A DNA stretch of 10,217 bases from Euryarchaeota archaeon UBA258 (GCA_002502605.1 DAPR01000009.1:13843-24059); one strand, 5' to 3'. Shown: positions 1 to 6,652, counted from the first letter of the stretch. Numbers and translations are program-made. The notes: a model not told the origin generated them from the sequence alone.

Positions 1-504
1 CCAATCATCGACGAATTCGATTACATCATCATCGACACGCCACCCTCGTTGGGCCTGCTTTCCATCAATGCTATGTGCGCAGCAAATTGGGTGATGGTCC
101 CCGTTCAAGCCGAATACTATGCGCTTGAAGGGTTCAGCATGCTGATGAATTCAATCAAAATGATTCAACGGAGGATCAACCGTAACCTGAAGATTTTCGG
201 CATTGCAATGACGATGGTTGATGCTCGTTCAAAACTCAGTCGACACGTCTGTGATGAGGTGAACAAAAAGATGCCAAACAAATTGTTCAAAACGACAATT
301 CGGCGTTTGGTTAAGGTTGCAGAAGCCCCATGGAGCGGCGCTCCAACCGTCCTACTCAACAAACCTACCAATTCTGGAGCTGGCGCTGGGTCCCTCGAAT
401 ATTGGACCCTAGCAAAGGAATTCCACAAGAGAGTGCAAGAAATGCGTCGTGAGTTTGGTGTCAATGAAGAACCGAGGCTTTTGCGACAGCGAAAGAACCG
501 ATAA
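1..504 (+). CDS. parA: ParA/Soj-family partition ATPase, C-terminal part (5' end outside the window)
   Basis: The frame is open from base 1 and ends at TAA 502-504, leaving 167 residues of a protein normally about 250-300 long. The Walker A P-loop that binds ATP would lie to the left of the window. The visible part starts just before the Walker B/switch II segment (YIIIDTPPSLG, window residues 8-18, with Asp12). It then has the family-typical VPVQAEYYALEG stretch (residues 37-48), where the first strand-helix after switch II lies, and a late EAPWSGAP motif resembling the EAPxxGxP of Soj proteins. ParA ATPases bind DNA non-specifically as ATP dimers and move a partner-DNA complex along the nucleoid. 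The next gene encodes a small RHH protein, which fits a ParA plus small centromere-binder arrangement. An internal ATG at 49 is not the start, because conserved sequence lies upstream of it. MinD-like roles cannot be fully excluded, but the motifs favour ParA. Confidence 0.9.
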   Translation, partial: PIIDEFDYIIIDTPPSLGLLSINAMCAANWVMVPVQAEYYALEGFSMLMNSIKMIQRRINRNLKIFGIAMTMVDARSKLSRHVCDEVNKKMPNKLFKTTIRRLVKVAEAPWSGAPTVLLNKPTNSGAGAGSLEYWTLAKEFHKRVQEMRREFGVNEEPRLLRQRKNR

Positions 505-612
505 AGAGCCTCCCCGAGGTCTTGATTTCACTCAAAAAAGGCCACTTTTAGCAAACCTTCCTTCGCGGGGGTTAAGTAGCCCAAAGAACGCACTCGCGAG
601 CAAGGGATTGCA

Positions 613-855
613 ATGACTGGTGAAGGAATGACCTCTGTGAGCGTGAGTTACGAAGTTCGACGACAATTGAACACCATGCGCAGCACAAGCGGACATAAGA
701 GCGTGAATGAGTTGCTTCTCGACATGGTTCGAGCGCATAAAATTGCGAAAATGAACGGTGAAATTGAAACGCTTCGAGACCGCATGAAGGCGGTGGCTGA
801 TGTTGAGGTCGAACATTTGGTTGACCGATTGAACCTCGCTCCTTTCAAGGTGTGA
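613..855 (+). CDS. Small ribbon-helix-helix DNA-binding protein, candidate partner of ParA
   Basis: An 80-residue protein. Residues 7-12 (TSVSVS) read as the beta strand that enters the DNA major groove, residues 13-25 (YEVRRQLNTMRST) as helix A, and residues 29-42 (KSVNELLLDMVRAH) as helix B, the usual order of RHH (MetJ/Arc) dimers. The rest (43-80) is charged and helical (IAKMNGEIETLRDRM) and may oligomerise. The second possible start, ATG at 628, has GGTGA four bases upstream and would place the beta strand almost at the N-terminus, so the true protein may be 75 residues. It lies 108 nt after the ParA gene and 4 nt before the next gene. Small RHH proteins act as centromere binders beside ParA in several plasmid systems (ParG, Omega-like); that role here is inference from context. 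Antitoxin-like RHH is the alternative, but the downstream protein does not resemble a known toxin. Confidence 0.75.
   Translation: MTGEGMTSVSVSYEVRRQLNTMRSTSGHKSVNELLLDMVRAHKIAKMNGEIETLRDRMKAVADVEVEHLVDRLNLAPFKV
619..623 (+). promoter_or_regulatory. Possible ribosome binding site favouring the second start (ATG 628) of the RHH gene
   Basis: GGTGA lies four bases before ATG 628. The same GGTGA-N4-ATG arrangement precedes the ArsR-like gene at 7601-7605 on the other strand, which makes it a plausible Shine-Dalgarno element in this genome. It argues for a 75-residue RHH protein instead of 80; AAGGGA before ATG 613 is the competing element. Confidence 0.4.
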
Positions 856-859
856 TCCC

Positions 860-1114
860 ATGATGGAATGGCGCCCCCTTGGTTACGAATTTGATGCCCG
901 TAATTTAGTTCGGGCCTTGTTCAGTGAGAACACCGAAGAGGGGCAACTTTTGGTCGCCGCAGCGTGTGGCCATGTCGAAATTTTTGCTCGTTCAACTGCC
1001 TGGAACGGTGTTTTGTGGCTGATCATGAACACCCTGAAGCAAGAAGGAAAGCCAGTTTACACCGGTGATGAGTTGGGCGCTCTTCGCGAATCACTGCCCA
1101 TTGTTTGGCGTTGA
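860..1114 (+). CDS. Small protein of unknown function linked to the ParA/RHH genes
   Basis: An 84-residue protein that I do not recognise. It starts 4 nt after the RHH stop codon, and an AGGTG element at 848-852 lies inside the end of that gene, so translation is probably coupled. ATG 863 is an equally possible start. The protein is mixed hydrophobic/acidic with several tryptophans (W4, W48, W53, W83). It has a probable amphipathic helix around DARNLVRALFSENTEEGQLL and a hydrophobic stretch around WNGVLWLIMNTL (48-59), too short and interrupted for a confident membrane segment. The compact composition suggests a small soluble, helical domain. Position suggests a role with the RHH protein or ParA, but nothing in the sequence shows it. 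Its last 24 bases overlap the convergent gene on the other strand. Confidence 0.7.
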   Translation: MMEWRPLGYEFDARNLVRALFSENTEEGQLLVAAACGHVEIFARSTAWNGVLWLIMNTLKQEGKPVYTGDELGALRESLPIVWR

Positions 1115-1393
1115 TTGATTTACGAAACAGCTTGCTAAAGGGTGTCGAGCGCCTCGCTCCACTACAACCCAGCGCACAGTATCGTAGACTGCTTTTGCAC
1201 GTGTGTACTTGAGTAACGCCCGAATCTTATCTTTTTGAGAGCCATTTTCCTTGCGCTCAAGGTACCGAAGGTGTTGTAATTTCATTTCAGATTCGACTTC
1301 TCTAAAGAGCTCTTCAATTTCAGATTTTTTGCGGTTATACAAGCGAGTGTTGTCGGACCAGGGGTCATGTTGGCGTACTTTGGACATGTTCAT
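1091..1393 (-). CDS. Charged helical protein of unknown function, about 100 residues
   Basis: From ATG 1393 the product is 100 residues. ATG 1387 (98 residues) and TTG 1402 (103 residues) are alternative starts in the same frame. The protein is rich in Lys, Arg and Glu, with a predicted long helix around KKSEIEELFREVESEMKLQH and a second basic helix around RALLKYTRAKAVYDTVRWVV. No catalytic or metal motif is visible, and I do not recognise the family. It follows the large surface protein on the same strand by about 60 nt and could be its distal operon member. Its 3' end overlaps the end of the 84-residue plus-strand gene by 24 bp, tail to tail. The amino acid composition reads like a real protein, while the opposite-strand ORF here (Ser/Arg/Cys-rich) does not. 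Confidence is moderate because the N-terminus is ambiguous. Confidence 0.6.
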   Translation of the reverse strand: MNMSKVRQHDPWSDNTRLYNRKKSEIEELFREVESEMKLQHLRYLERKENGSQKDKIRALLKYTRAKAVYDTVRWVVVERGARHPLASCFVNQSTPNNGQ

Positions 1394-1423
1394 GCAAGCC
1401 AACGGGGCCCCTGCAACAAGATT

Positions 1424-1452
1424 GGCCTCCTTACTCTATTGAGGCCTCCTTA
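1424..1452 (-). repeat. Pair of 10-bp direct repeats (minus-strand TAAGGAGGCC) containing Shine-Dalgarno cores
   Basis: On the plus strand GGCCTCCTTA occurs at 1424-1433 and again at 1443-1452, 19 bp apart. Read on the minus strand, the direction of both flanking genes, each copy carries AAGGAGG, a strong Shine-Dalgarno match. Neither copy is at normal distance from an in-frame start of the 100-residue gene. The downstream copy is six bases from a TTG at 1419 that opens a nine-residue mini-ORF ending in an ATGA overlap with ATG 1393. Confidence 0.55.
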
Positions 1453-1454
1453 AT

Positions 1455-3890
1455 TCACTTATTCTTATCCAGCCACTCTTGGCCATACCATTTCCACTGG
1501 TCCATCGTCCAACCCTCTGGCAGTCCAGAATCGGGTATTGGAGGGGCTGTTGCAGGAGCGGCTTGTTCCATTGCAGCAGCGGCTTCAGGTGGTGATTGAT
1601 TGGATGTCTCGATGCCTGCAATGGCTTCAATGCTGTCCTCTTCGCCGTAAAGGTCGCCAGCATCAATCACTTCACTTGTTTCTTCTTGATTTGAGAGGTC
1701 TTCATCCTTGACGCTGAAATCAAGGTTGGCTATGTCATCGTCCCAAGCCGAATCAGACTCCACGCCACCTTGGGCTGAAAGTCCTGCAGTTCCCTCAAGT
1801 GCTTCAGCTGATGCAGACCGTGATTTGTTGTCAGGAACAAATGCAGTACCGTAGAGTTTGATGTTCGCTTTCTCTTTTCTCCTCTTGCTGACTGCAGCGA
1901 CAACCACGATGACAAGGGTGAGAATTCCGAATGCAGCACCACCAACGGCTATGACTTGTTTGACAGTGGAAGAATCAACGTCGCCACCTGAATCAAGCAG
2001 CCCTGCGTTCTTGCTCGTGTTCCAGGCTGAGTAGGAATAATCGCTTTCATTTACTCCTTTATCTCGAGCGAGGTAGGCTTGGTAATCGCCGTCCCTCCAC
2101 CCCATGCAAGCGTCGGTCACGTCATCGAAATTCAGCATACAGTGATCTTTTTCTGTCTGCACAAGAGGACGTGTATCATCGTAATCGGAATTTGACCCTA
2201 CGCCGTCTTTATCCCCATCAAAGTACTCATCTGGATTGGTTTCCATGCCAATGGATTCTGTACGATCAACCCAGCCATCACCGTCGAGGTCTTCGCATCC
2301 ATTCGAGGGAACCTCGATGAAGCCAACTGGAGAGGTTGCGTTCGCAAGCCAGGCCTTGGTTGAATTTCCAAATTCCCACGGGCAAGCATCAGGCAACAAA
2401 CCGGTGGTGTTGTCTCCAAACCCATCGCCGTCTTGGTCGCGCCATTGCGTGGATTGGGAAGGAAGGGCGTCGGCACCTTGCTCAACGCCAAAGTTTCCGT
2501 CTGGGTTCGAATACCCGTCAAGGTCTGTGTCTGTGCACCCAAAGCGGTCGTGTTTTGAAAACCCATTTTGGTTTGGGCATGCATCGGGCATCAGGCCATC
2601 TTGGTTGCTGCCGTAGCCGTCGAGGTCTTCATCCGCCCACTGAGTTGGTTCGTCAGGGAACATGTCGCCGTCTTGACCCTGCATGTTGTCACCGTACCCA
2701 TCTCCATCTCGGTCTTGCCACTGGTCTGCATTATTCGGGAAAAGATCCCCTTCTGTACCGGCCGGATTGTCGCCATGACCGTCCCCATCAACATCGACAT
2801 ATTGAGTCCCATCGTTTGGAAATTGATCGCCCATGACCCCGTTGATGTTATCGCCATAGCCGTCCATATCTGCATCCGACCATTGTGTGAGTTCAAGAGG
2901 GAATGCATCGTTGGAGTCCGTCACTCCATCCCCGTCGGTGTCGAGATCGTACAACCGGACCTTTGAGGAGGAAAGGAAAGATGTCACAATGTACACCTCA
3001 CCGGTAAACGGTGTTGATGAACCGATGACGGAGCCCTGAGAAGTGTAGGTTTCCTCTTCGCTGAATGTCGCACCGTCAATCATCGTGAGTTTCCCATTTT
3101 GGGTGCCAGCGATGTATGTGCTGTTGTCCACTTCCTCTAAGTGGACGATCGATGAACCGTGGCTCAATGATAGCGTTTCAACAGCCCATGAGTTGGTGTT
3201 GTATCGGTACACTGCGCCATTCGCTGCACCAACAACAAGATGGCCATCATGATCTTGAATCAGGGCATTGACAATGCCACCCGGTTCACTCAAGGTGGTC
3301 AATAAGGTGCCGCCGTTGTCTGAAATATGGACTTTTGAATCATAGCCCCCGAGAGCAATTCGCCCGTCATCGAGCACAAGGAAGGAATTGAATCCGCTTT
3401 GAACGGGGGGTGAATATGTTCCCGTTGCGCCCTCAGAACTGTATTCTTCGGCTCGTCGACGACCAGCAAAATGTGCAAGCCACAAATCGCCCTCTGTGTC
3501 CCAATCCATGTCGTTGACTGGATCTGTCGTTGAGAGGTTTCTGTTGGCAATTTGCAAGTCCATGTGGACAATGAACACACCAGCGTCATGAGCCACAGCG
3601 GTCAAGATTTGGGCATCATCGAGTCGAGCCGAGTTTGCACTCACATTAAGATCGAGGCTCCAAAGCGGCACGAGAATACCATTGCTGAACGAGTTCACGC
3701 TCAAGTTTCCTTCGACGTCAACCGTGAGGATGGTGCCGTCGTTCATGGTTTCCCAATGGACTAATTTTAACGCTGTCTGATGCGTATAACCAGCATCAAT
3801 CAGTTCCACCTCGTTGGCGACAACTGTGGGGGCAAAGGCCACCAATGGAAGCATGGTAAAGGCAATGAACAGTACAAGGAACCGGTTCAT
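1455..3890 (-). CDS. Secreted, membrane-anchored beta-propeller protein with Ca-binding (thrombospondin type 3-like) repeats
   Basis: An 811-residue protein starting at ATG 3890. Residues 1-25 are a Sec-type signal peptide (basic start, hydrophobic LVLFIAFTMLPLVAF, cleavage near VVA-NE). Residues about 30-312 are WD40/YVTN-like: repeated blade phrases such as DGTILTVDVEGNLS, GRIALGGYDSKVHISD and GHLVVGAANGAVYRY suggest a beta-propeller. Residues 315-573 are Asp-rich repeats of the DxDxDGYGDN type (three exact 27-residue units at 339-419, then degenerate units with Cys), typical of Ca2+-binding stalks. A single membrane helix lies near 644-667, followed by RRKEK, so the N-terminal part faces outside and a roughly 140-residue acidic, Pro/Ala-rich tail is cytoplasmic. 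The tail ends in a Trp-rich motif (LPEGWTMDQWKWYGQEWL). It probably serves as a cell-surface adhesin, sensor or substrate binder; the ligand is unknown. The gene lies 66 nt after the coiled-coil gene. Confidence 0.9.
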   Translation of the reverse strand: MNRFLVLFIAFTMLPLVAFAPTVVANEVELIDAGYTHQTALKLVHWETMNDGTILTVDVEGNLSVNSFSNGILVPLWSLDLNVSANSARLDDAQILTAVAHDAGVFIVHMDLQIANRNLSTTDPVNDMDWDTEGDLWLAHFAGRRRAEEYSSEGATGTYSPPVQSGFNSFLVLDDGRIALGGYDSKVHISDNGGTLLTTLSEPGGIVNALIQDHDGHLVVGAANGAVYRYNTNSWAVETLSLSHGSSIVHLEEVDNSTYIAGTQNGKLTMIDGATFSEEETYTSQGSVIGSSTPFTGEVYIVTSFLSSSKVRLYDLDTDGDGVTDSNDAFPLELTQWSDADMDGYGDNINGVMGDQFPNDGTQYVDVDGDGHGDNPAGTEGDLFPNNADQWQDRDGDGYGDNMQGQDGDMFPDEPTQWADEDLDGYGSNQDGLMPDACPNQNGFSKHDRFGCTDTDLDGYSNPDGNFGVEQGADALPSQSTQWRDQDGDGFGDNTTGLLPDACPWEFGNSTKAWLANATSPVGFIEVPSNGCEDLDGDGWVDRTESIGMETNPDEYFDGDKDGVGSNSDYDDTRPLVQTEKDHCMLNFDDVTDACMGWRDGDYQAYLARDKGVNESDYSYSAWNTSKNAGLLDSGGDVDSSTVKQVIAVGGAAFGILTLVIVVVAAVSKRRKEKANIKLYGTAFVPDNKSRSASAEALEGTAGLSAQGGVESDSAWDDDIANLDFSVKDEDLSNQEETSEVIDAGDLYGEEDSIEAIAGIETSNQSPPEAAAAMEQAAPATAPPIPDSGLPEGWTMDQWKWYGQEWLDKNK
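2634..2876 (-). repeat. Three tandem 81-bp units coding 27-residue Ca-binding repeats
   Basis: These bases encode residues 339-419 of the surface protein. Each unit follows the pattern D-x-D-x-D-G-[YH]-G-D-N, ten variable residues ending GD-x-FP, then seven ending in Q-[YW]-x. The units have exactly the same length (27 residues) but differ at many codons, so this is an old tandem expansion and not a recent DNA duplication. A shorter unit precedes it (residues 315-338), and longer, Cys-containing degenerate units follow, up to about position 2172. Confidence 0.75.
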
Positions 3891-3956
3891 GGCTCAACCC
3901 AATCCCTCTATCATTATCAATGAGCCGATGCTTGGCTTCACGTCTAAAGGAGGAAT

Positions 3957-6503
3957 TCATGCCTCGTCTTGCTCTTCTTCATCTTCGTCTTTGCTGACTG
4001 ATTTCACATTCAATGGTGTCAATCTACGGACGGGAGTAAGCGTAGCTGTGGAGGTTTTACCCTCTTCAGCAGTTGCTCCTCGGGAAATGTTCGGTGGCGC
4101 ACCACGTGCCTTCTTCGGCGTTAATTGCGGAAGCACTGGCTTGAGTGTGGTTGTTGCGACCGGTTTCACAGCGTCCACTGGCGACAGGACCGCCGTGATT
4201 GGGCGCATTGTTGCCGTTTCCACTGGGGCTTGATCCACCACATTGGTTTCTTCAAGAGCGGCTGGTTCGACGGTCGGTTCAATCGATTCGACTTCCTCTG
4301 AAACCGCTGCCTCGAGTTCTTCAGTTGGCGCAGCAAGGGGTGCTTCCTCGACAACCTCTGTGATTTGAGAAGGCGGCAATGGAACATCATCAAGCTGTGG
4401 CGTTGCGGTTGGTTGGACCAAGGTCTTGACCGGTTGCAATGGCTTTCGCACAACCTTGGGTTGAACTGGTTGCACTAACGAAGGAGCGCCTGCACCAAGT
4501 GGGGCCTTGATTGGCTTCACCAAAGGAGCGCCTGGCATGGTCAATGGCTTAGAACTGGTTGCCGGGGCTCGCATTCCAGCGAGGCCCATTCGAGGTTGTT
4601 GTGGTGCTTGCCCACCGAGCATGCCTCGCATAGGACGGCCTGCTGCTGCTCCAAGGGCGTCTGGACGAGCCCCGAGAGCGGAAGGATCCATGCTGGCAGG
4701 GGCTTGACCCGGAGCGCTTTGCCCAGAGATTGATTGCATCCACATCTGGCGCTTTTCTGCACGGGTGTCTGTGGATTGGAGTTCTCGGAACTCTGCTTCA
4801 CGGGACCGATAGGTTTCTTCCTCTTGGTCGACTTCACCTTGCACTTGCCTGGTGACTGCTTCTCGCATCTTGTCTTCTGCCATTTCCTTGAAGGCATCCA
4901 TCTTTTCTGTCAAACCTTGCAGCCGGTTTCTGATTTCTGCACGCTTGAGGCCGAGTTGTGCTTCAATTTCCGCACGAATGTGTGCTTCACGCTTACGAAC
5001 ATCGATGAGAGCCTTGTTCCGCATAATCTCTTCACGCTTGTCGAGTTGGCGTTCAAGTTGCACCGCAACTTCCTCTTCCTTGCGGTCTCGGAATGCGTTG
5101 AGCCGCTCTTCCATATCCACTTCGAGTTCGAGGGAAGTCTCTTCCTTCAACAAATCCAAGTCGGTCTCAAAGGTCAGGCGTTCATTTCGAAGGCCTGCAT
5201 CCACTTCGGACATGATCGCCTTTCGAGCCGATGCTTCACGGGATTGGAATTCAAGTTCGAGCCGTTCCGACCAATCGGTCTTCTTCGCATCGTATTGAGT
5301 TTCGAGTTGTTCGCGGAGTTCTGCCTCTCGCTCATATCGGAACCGAGCAAGTCTGTTCTGAATCTCTGCTTCACGCGTGCTGCGGTAGGAAGTAAATTCT
5401 TCATCCATACGCTGTTCAAGTTCAACTTCAACATCCGTCTTGAGGGTGCGTGAAATATCATCAACTGCCTTTGAGAAGGTGATGTCATACTTCTCACGCA
5501 ACCGTGACTTTCGTTCTGCCAGCCTCTCGGAGTGTCGTGCTTGCAGTTGTTGTTCGATTTCAACGCGCAATTCATCTCGGCGCCGAGCAATAGCAAGTTC
5601 GACATCTTCTCGCATTCGTTCTTCGAGATCGTCAGTTTCTTGGCGAAGCCGACCTTCAAGTTCAGACTGGAGTTGTTCGGCAATGTCCTCCTCTAAGCGG
5701 AGGCTTCGGCGTTCATACTCTGCTTTGAGGCGAGCTTCACGTTGCTTCAGGCGGGTTCGAAGTTGCTGTTCAAGACGGGTTCTGATTCCTCGGCGGAGTT
5801 GCTCTTCGCGTTCAGCAAGGCGTGCGTTGTGCCCCTCTTCTAATCTGGAAATCTCATTTGACTCCATCTCTGTGAAGCGCTTTTCCATCTCGGCGTGGAT
5901 GTCCGCTTCGATGCCCCGGATGCGGTGCTGGAGGTGTTGATTGAATTCGAGCGAAAGTCGCTCTTTTTGGATGTCCAATCGCTGACGGTGTTCATCATGC
6001 AACTGAGATTCAATTTGTGCCTTGAGTTGGGTGCGATGTTCTTCTAGACGCCTGTCTTGTTCGACTTCAAATTGGTCACGCATTGCTTCCAATTGACGGT
6101 TCAAACGGAGATCTAGTTCGCCTCGCATTCGAGATTCTTCTCGCGCCAATGCGTCTCTTTCGAGCATGCTGAGGTCCTGTTCCATCGCTTCTCGCATTTC
6201 TTTTTCCAGTTGGTCAAGGGTCAATTCATGCTGGACTGCAAGATCTGCAGCGAGCGCTTCTTGCATAGCTGAAACACGTTCTGCAATGGCCTGCTGACGG
6301 AGCCGCCGCTCTCGTCGGAGGTCGGCTCTAAGACGCTCTTCTTGACGGAACCTAGCGGAGGTCATCGTGGCTTGATCAAGCGATGATGTAGGGGTTGAAG
6401 TGAATTGAGAACGAAGCGCTGATAGAGCAACTTTGTCAGCGTTTTCACGCTTCTTCCGTGCTGCATCGAGTGCCTCAGTACTCTTGCTTGCGCTCGGTAA
6501 CAT
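3957..6503 (-). CDS. Long coiled-coil protein with Pro-rich, acidic C-terminal tail; possible cytoskeletal or scaffold protein
   Basis: An 848-residue protein from ATG 6503. Residues 1-49 are a Ser/Thr/Ala-rich head. Residues about 50-590 are almost unbroken charged helix (Glu, Arg, Leu, Gln), which would extend about 80 nm if a single rod. Hydrophobic residues step mostly by four, for example I274, L278, L282, L286, L293, M297, V301, I305, L312, I316, L320. That spacing matches hendecad/pentadecad coiled coils and not plain heptads. Residues 591-710 are Pro/Ala/Gly/Gln/Met-rich and disordered, 710-760 are acidic, and the last residues are DEDEEEQDEA. There is no ATPase head (no Walker motifs), so this is not SMC or Rad50, and no signal peptide or membrane segment, so it should be cytoplasmic. 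A filament or scaffold role is inference. The gene stands between the zinc-ribbon gene (149 nt upstream) and the surface-protein gene (66 nt downstream), whose product has a cytoplasmic tail. Confidence 0.88.
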   Translation of the reverse strand: MLPSASKSTEALDAARKKRENADKVALSALRSQFTSTPTSSLDQATMTSARFRQEERLRADLRRERRLRQQAIAERVSAMQEALAADLAVQHELTLDQLEKEMREAMEQDLSMLERDALAREESRMRGELDLRLNRQLEAMRDQFEVEQDRRLEEHRTQLKAQIESQLHDEHRQRLDIQKERLSLEFNQHLQHRIRGIEADIHAEMEKRFTEMESNEISRLEEGHNARLAEREEQLRRGIRTRLEQQLRTRLKQREARLKAEYERRSLRLEEDIAEQLQSELEGRLRQETDDLEERMREDVELAIARRRDELRVEIEQQLQARHSERLAERKSRLREKYDITFSKAVDDISRTLKTDVEVELEQRMDEEFTSYRSTREAEIQNRLARFRYEREAELREQLETQYDAKKTDWSERLELEFQSREASARKAIMSEVDAGLRNERLTFETDLDLLKEETSLELEVDMEERLNAFRDRKEEEVAVQLERQLDKREEIMRNKALIDVRKREAHIRAEIEAQLGLKRAEIRNRLQGLTEKMDAFKEMAEDKMREAVTRQVQGEVDQEEETYRSREAEFRELQSTDTRAEKRQMWMQSISGQSAPGQAPASMDPSALGARPDALGAAAGRPMRGMLGGQAPQQPRMGLAGMRAPATSSKPLTMPGAPLVKPIKAPLGAGAPSLVQPVQPKVVRKPLQPVKTLVQPTATPQLDDVPLPPSQITEVVEEAPLAAPTEELEAAVSEEVESIEPTVEPAALEETNVVDQAPVETATMRPITAVLSPVDAVKPVATTTLKPVLPQLTPKKARGAPPNISRGATAEEGKTSTATLTPVRRLTPLNVKSVSKDEDEEEQDEA

Positions 6504-6535
6504 CGTATCCCATCCACTGTTTCATGCACTTCTCA

Positions 6536-6545
6536 TCATAGATAA
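6536..6545 (-). promoter_or_regulatory. Weak TATA-like element upstream of the coiled-coil gene
   Basis: Minus-strand TTATCTATGA lies about 38 nt before ATG 6503. With the usual archaeal TATA-to-start spacing of about 25-27 nt, transcription would begin near 6515, giving a leader of about 12 nt. The surrounding 149-nt gap otherwise holds a GC-rich block (6548-6570) and a 12-bp palindrome, and no hidden gene that I can see. The match to a TATA consensus is poor. Confidence 0.25.
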
Positions 6546-6586
6546 GGAGCGCGACGAGGCCGGGGCGCGACAAGGCGTTTTGGAGG

Positions 6587-6598
6587 GTGGAATTCCAC
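6587..6598. repeat. Perfect 12-bp palindrome in the gap before the coiled-coil gene
   Basis: GTGGAATTCCAC is its own reverse complement. It lies about 90 nt upstream of ATG 6503, inside the 149-nt gap between the zinc-ribbon and coiled-coil genes. It could be an operator for a dimeric regulator sitting upstream of the promoter, or chance. No second copy is present in the window. Confidence 0.35.
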
Positions 6599-6652
6599 GG
6601 CCAAAGTCATGGCTGTTGAGGCATGGAAAATCTGCTTTTACGAGCAAGGGAT

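Noticed and set aside
2236..2966. Several overlapping plus-strand frames opposite the Ca-binding repeats.
   Set aside because: Shadow frames caused by the 81-bp repeat periodicity and low stop density opposite Asp/Gly-rich codons.
3911..3923. Short inverted repeat TCATT-ATC-AATGA in the 66-nt gap before the surface-protein gene.
   Set aside because: Five-base arms with a three-base loop are common by chance and too weak for a terminator; no T-run follows on either strand.
3944..3997. Plus-strand AAAGGAGG followed by ATG (3959) that looks like a perfect start signal antisense to the end of the coiled-coil gene.
   Set aside because: The frame stops after 12 codons (TGA 3995-3997) and lies antisense to the well-supported acidic C-terminus; the Glu/Asp codons on the minus strand explain the sequence.
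4734..5453. Long plus-strand open frame (239 residues, Phe/Leu/Cys-rich).
   Set aside because: It is the mirror of the Glu/Arg/Leu-rich coiled coil on the minus strand, where GAA/GAG codons read as TTC/CTC; composition is not that of a normal protein.
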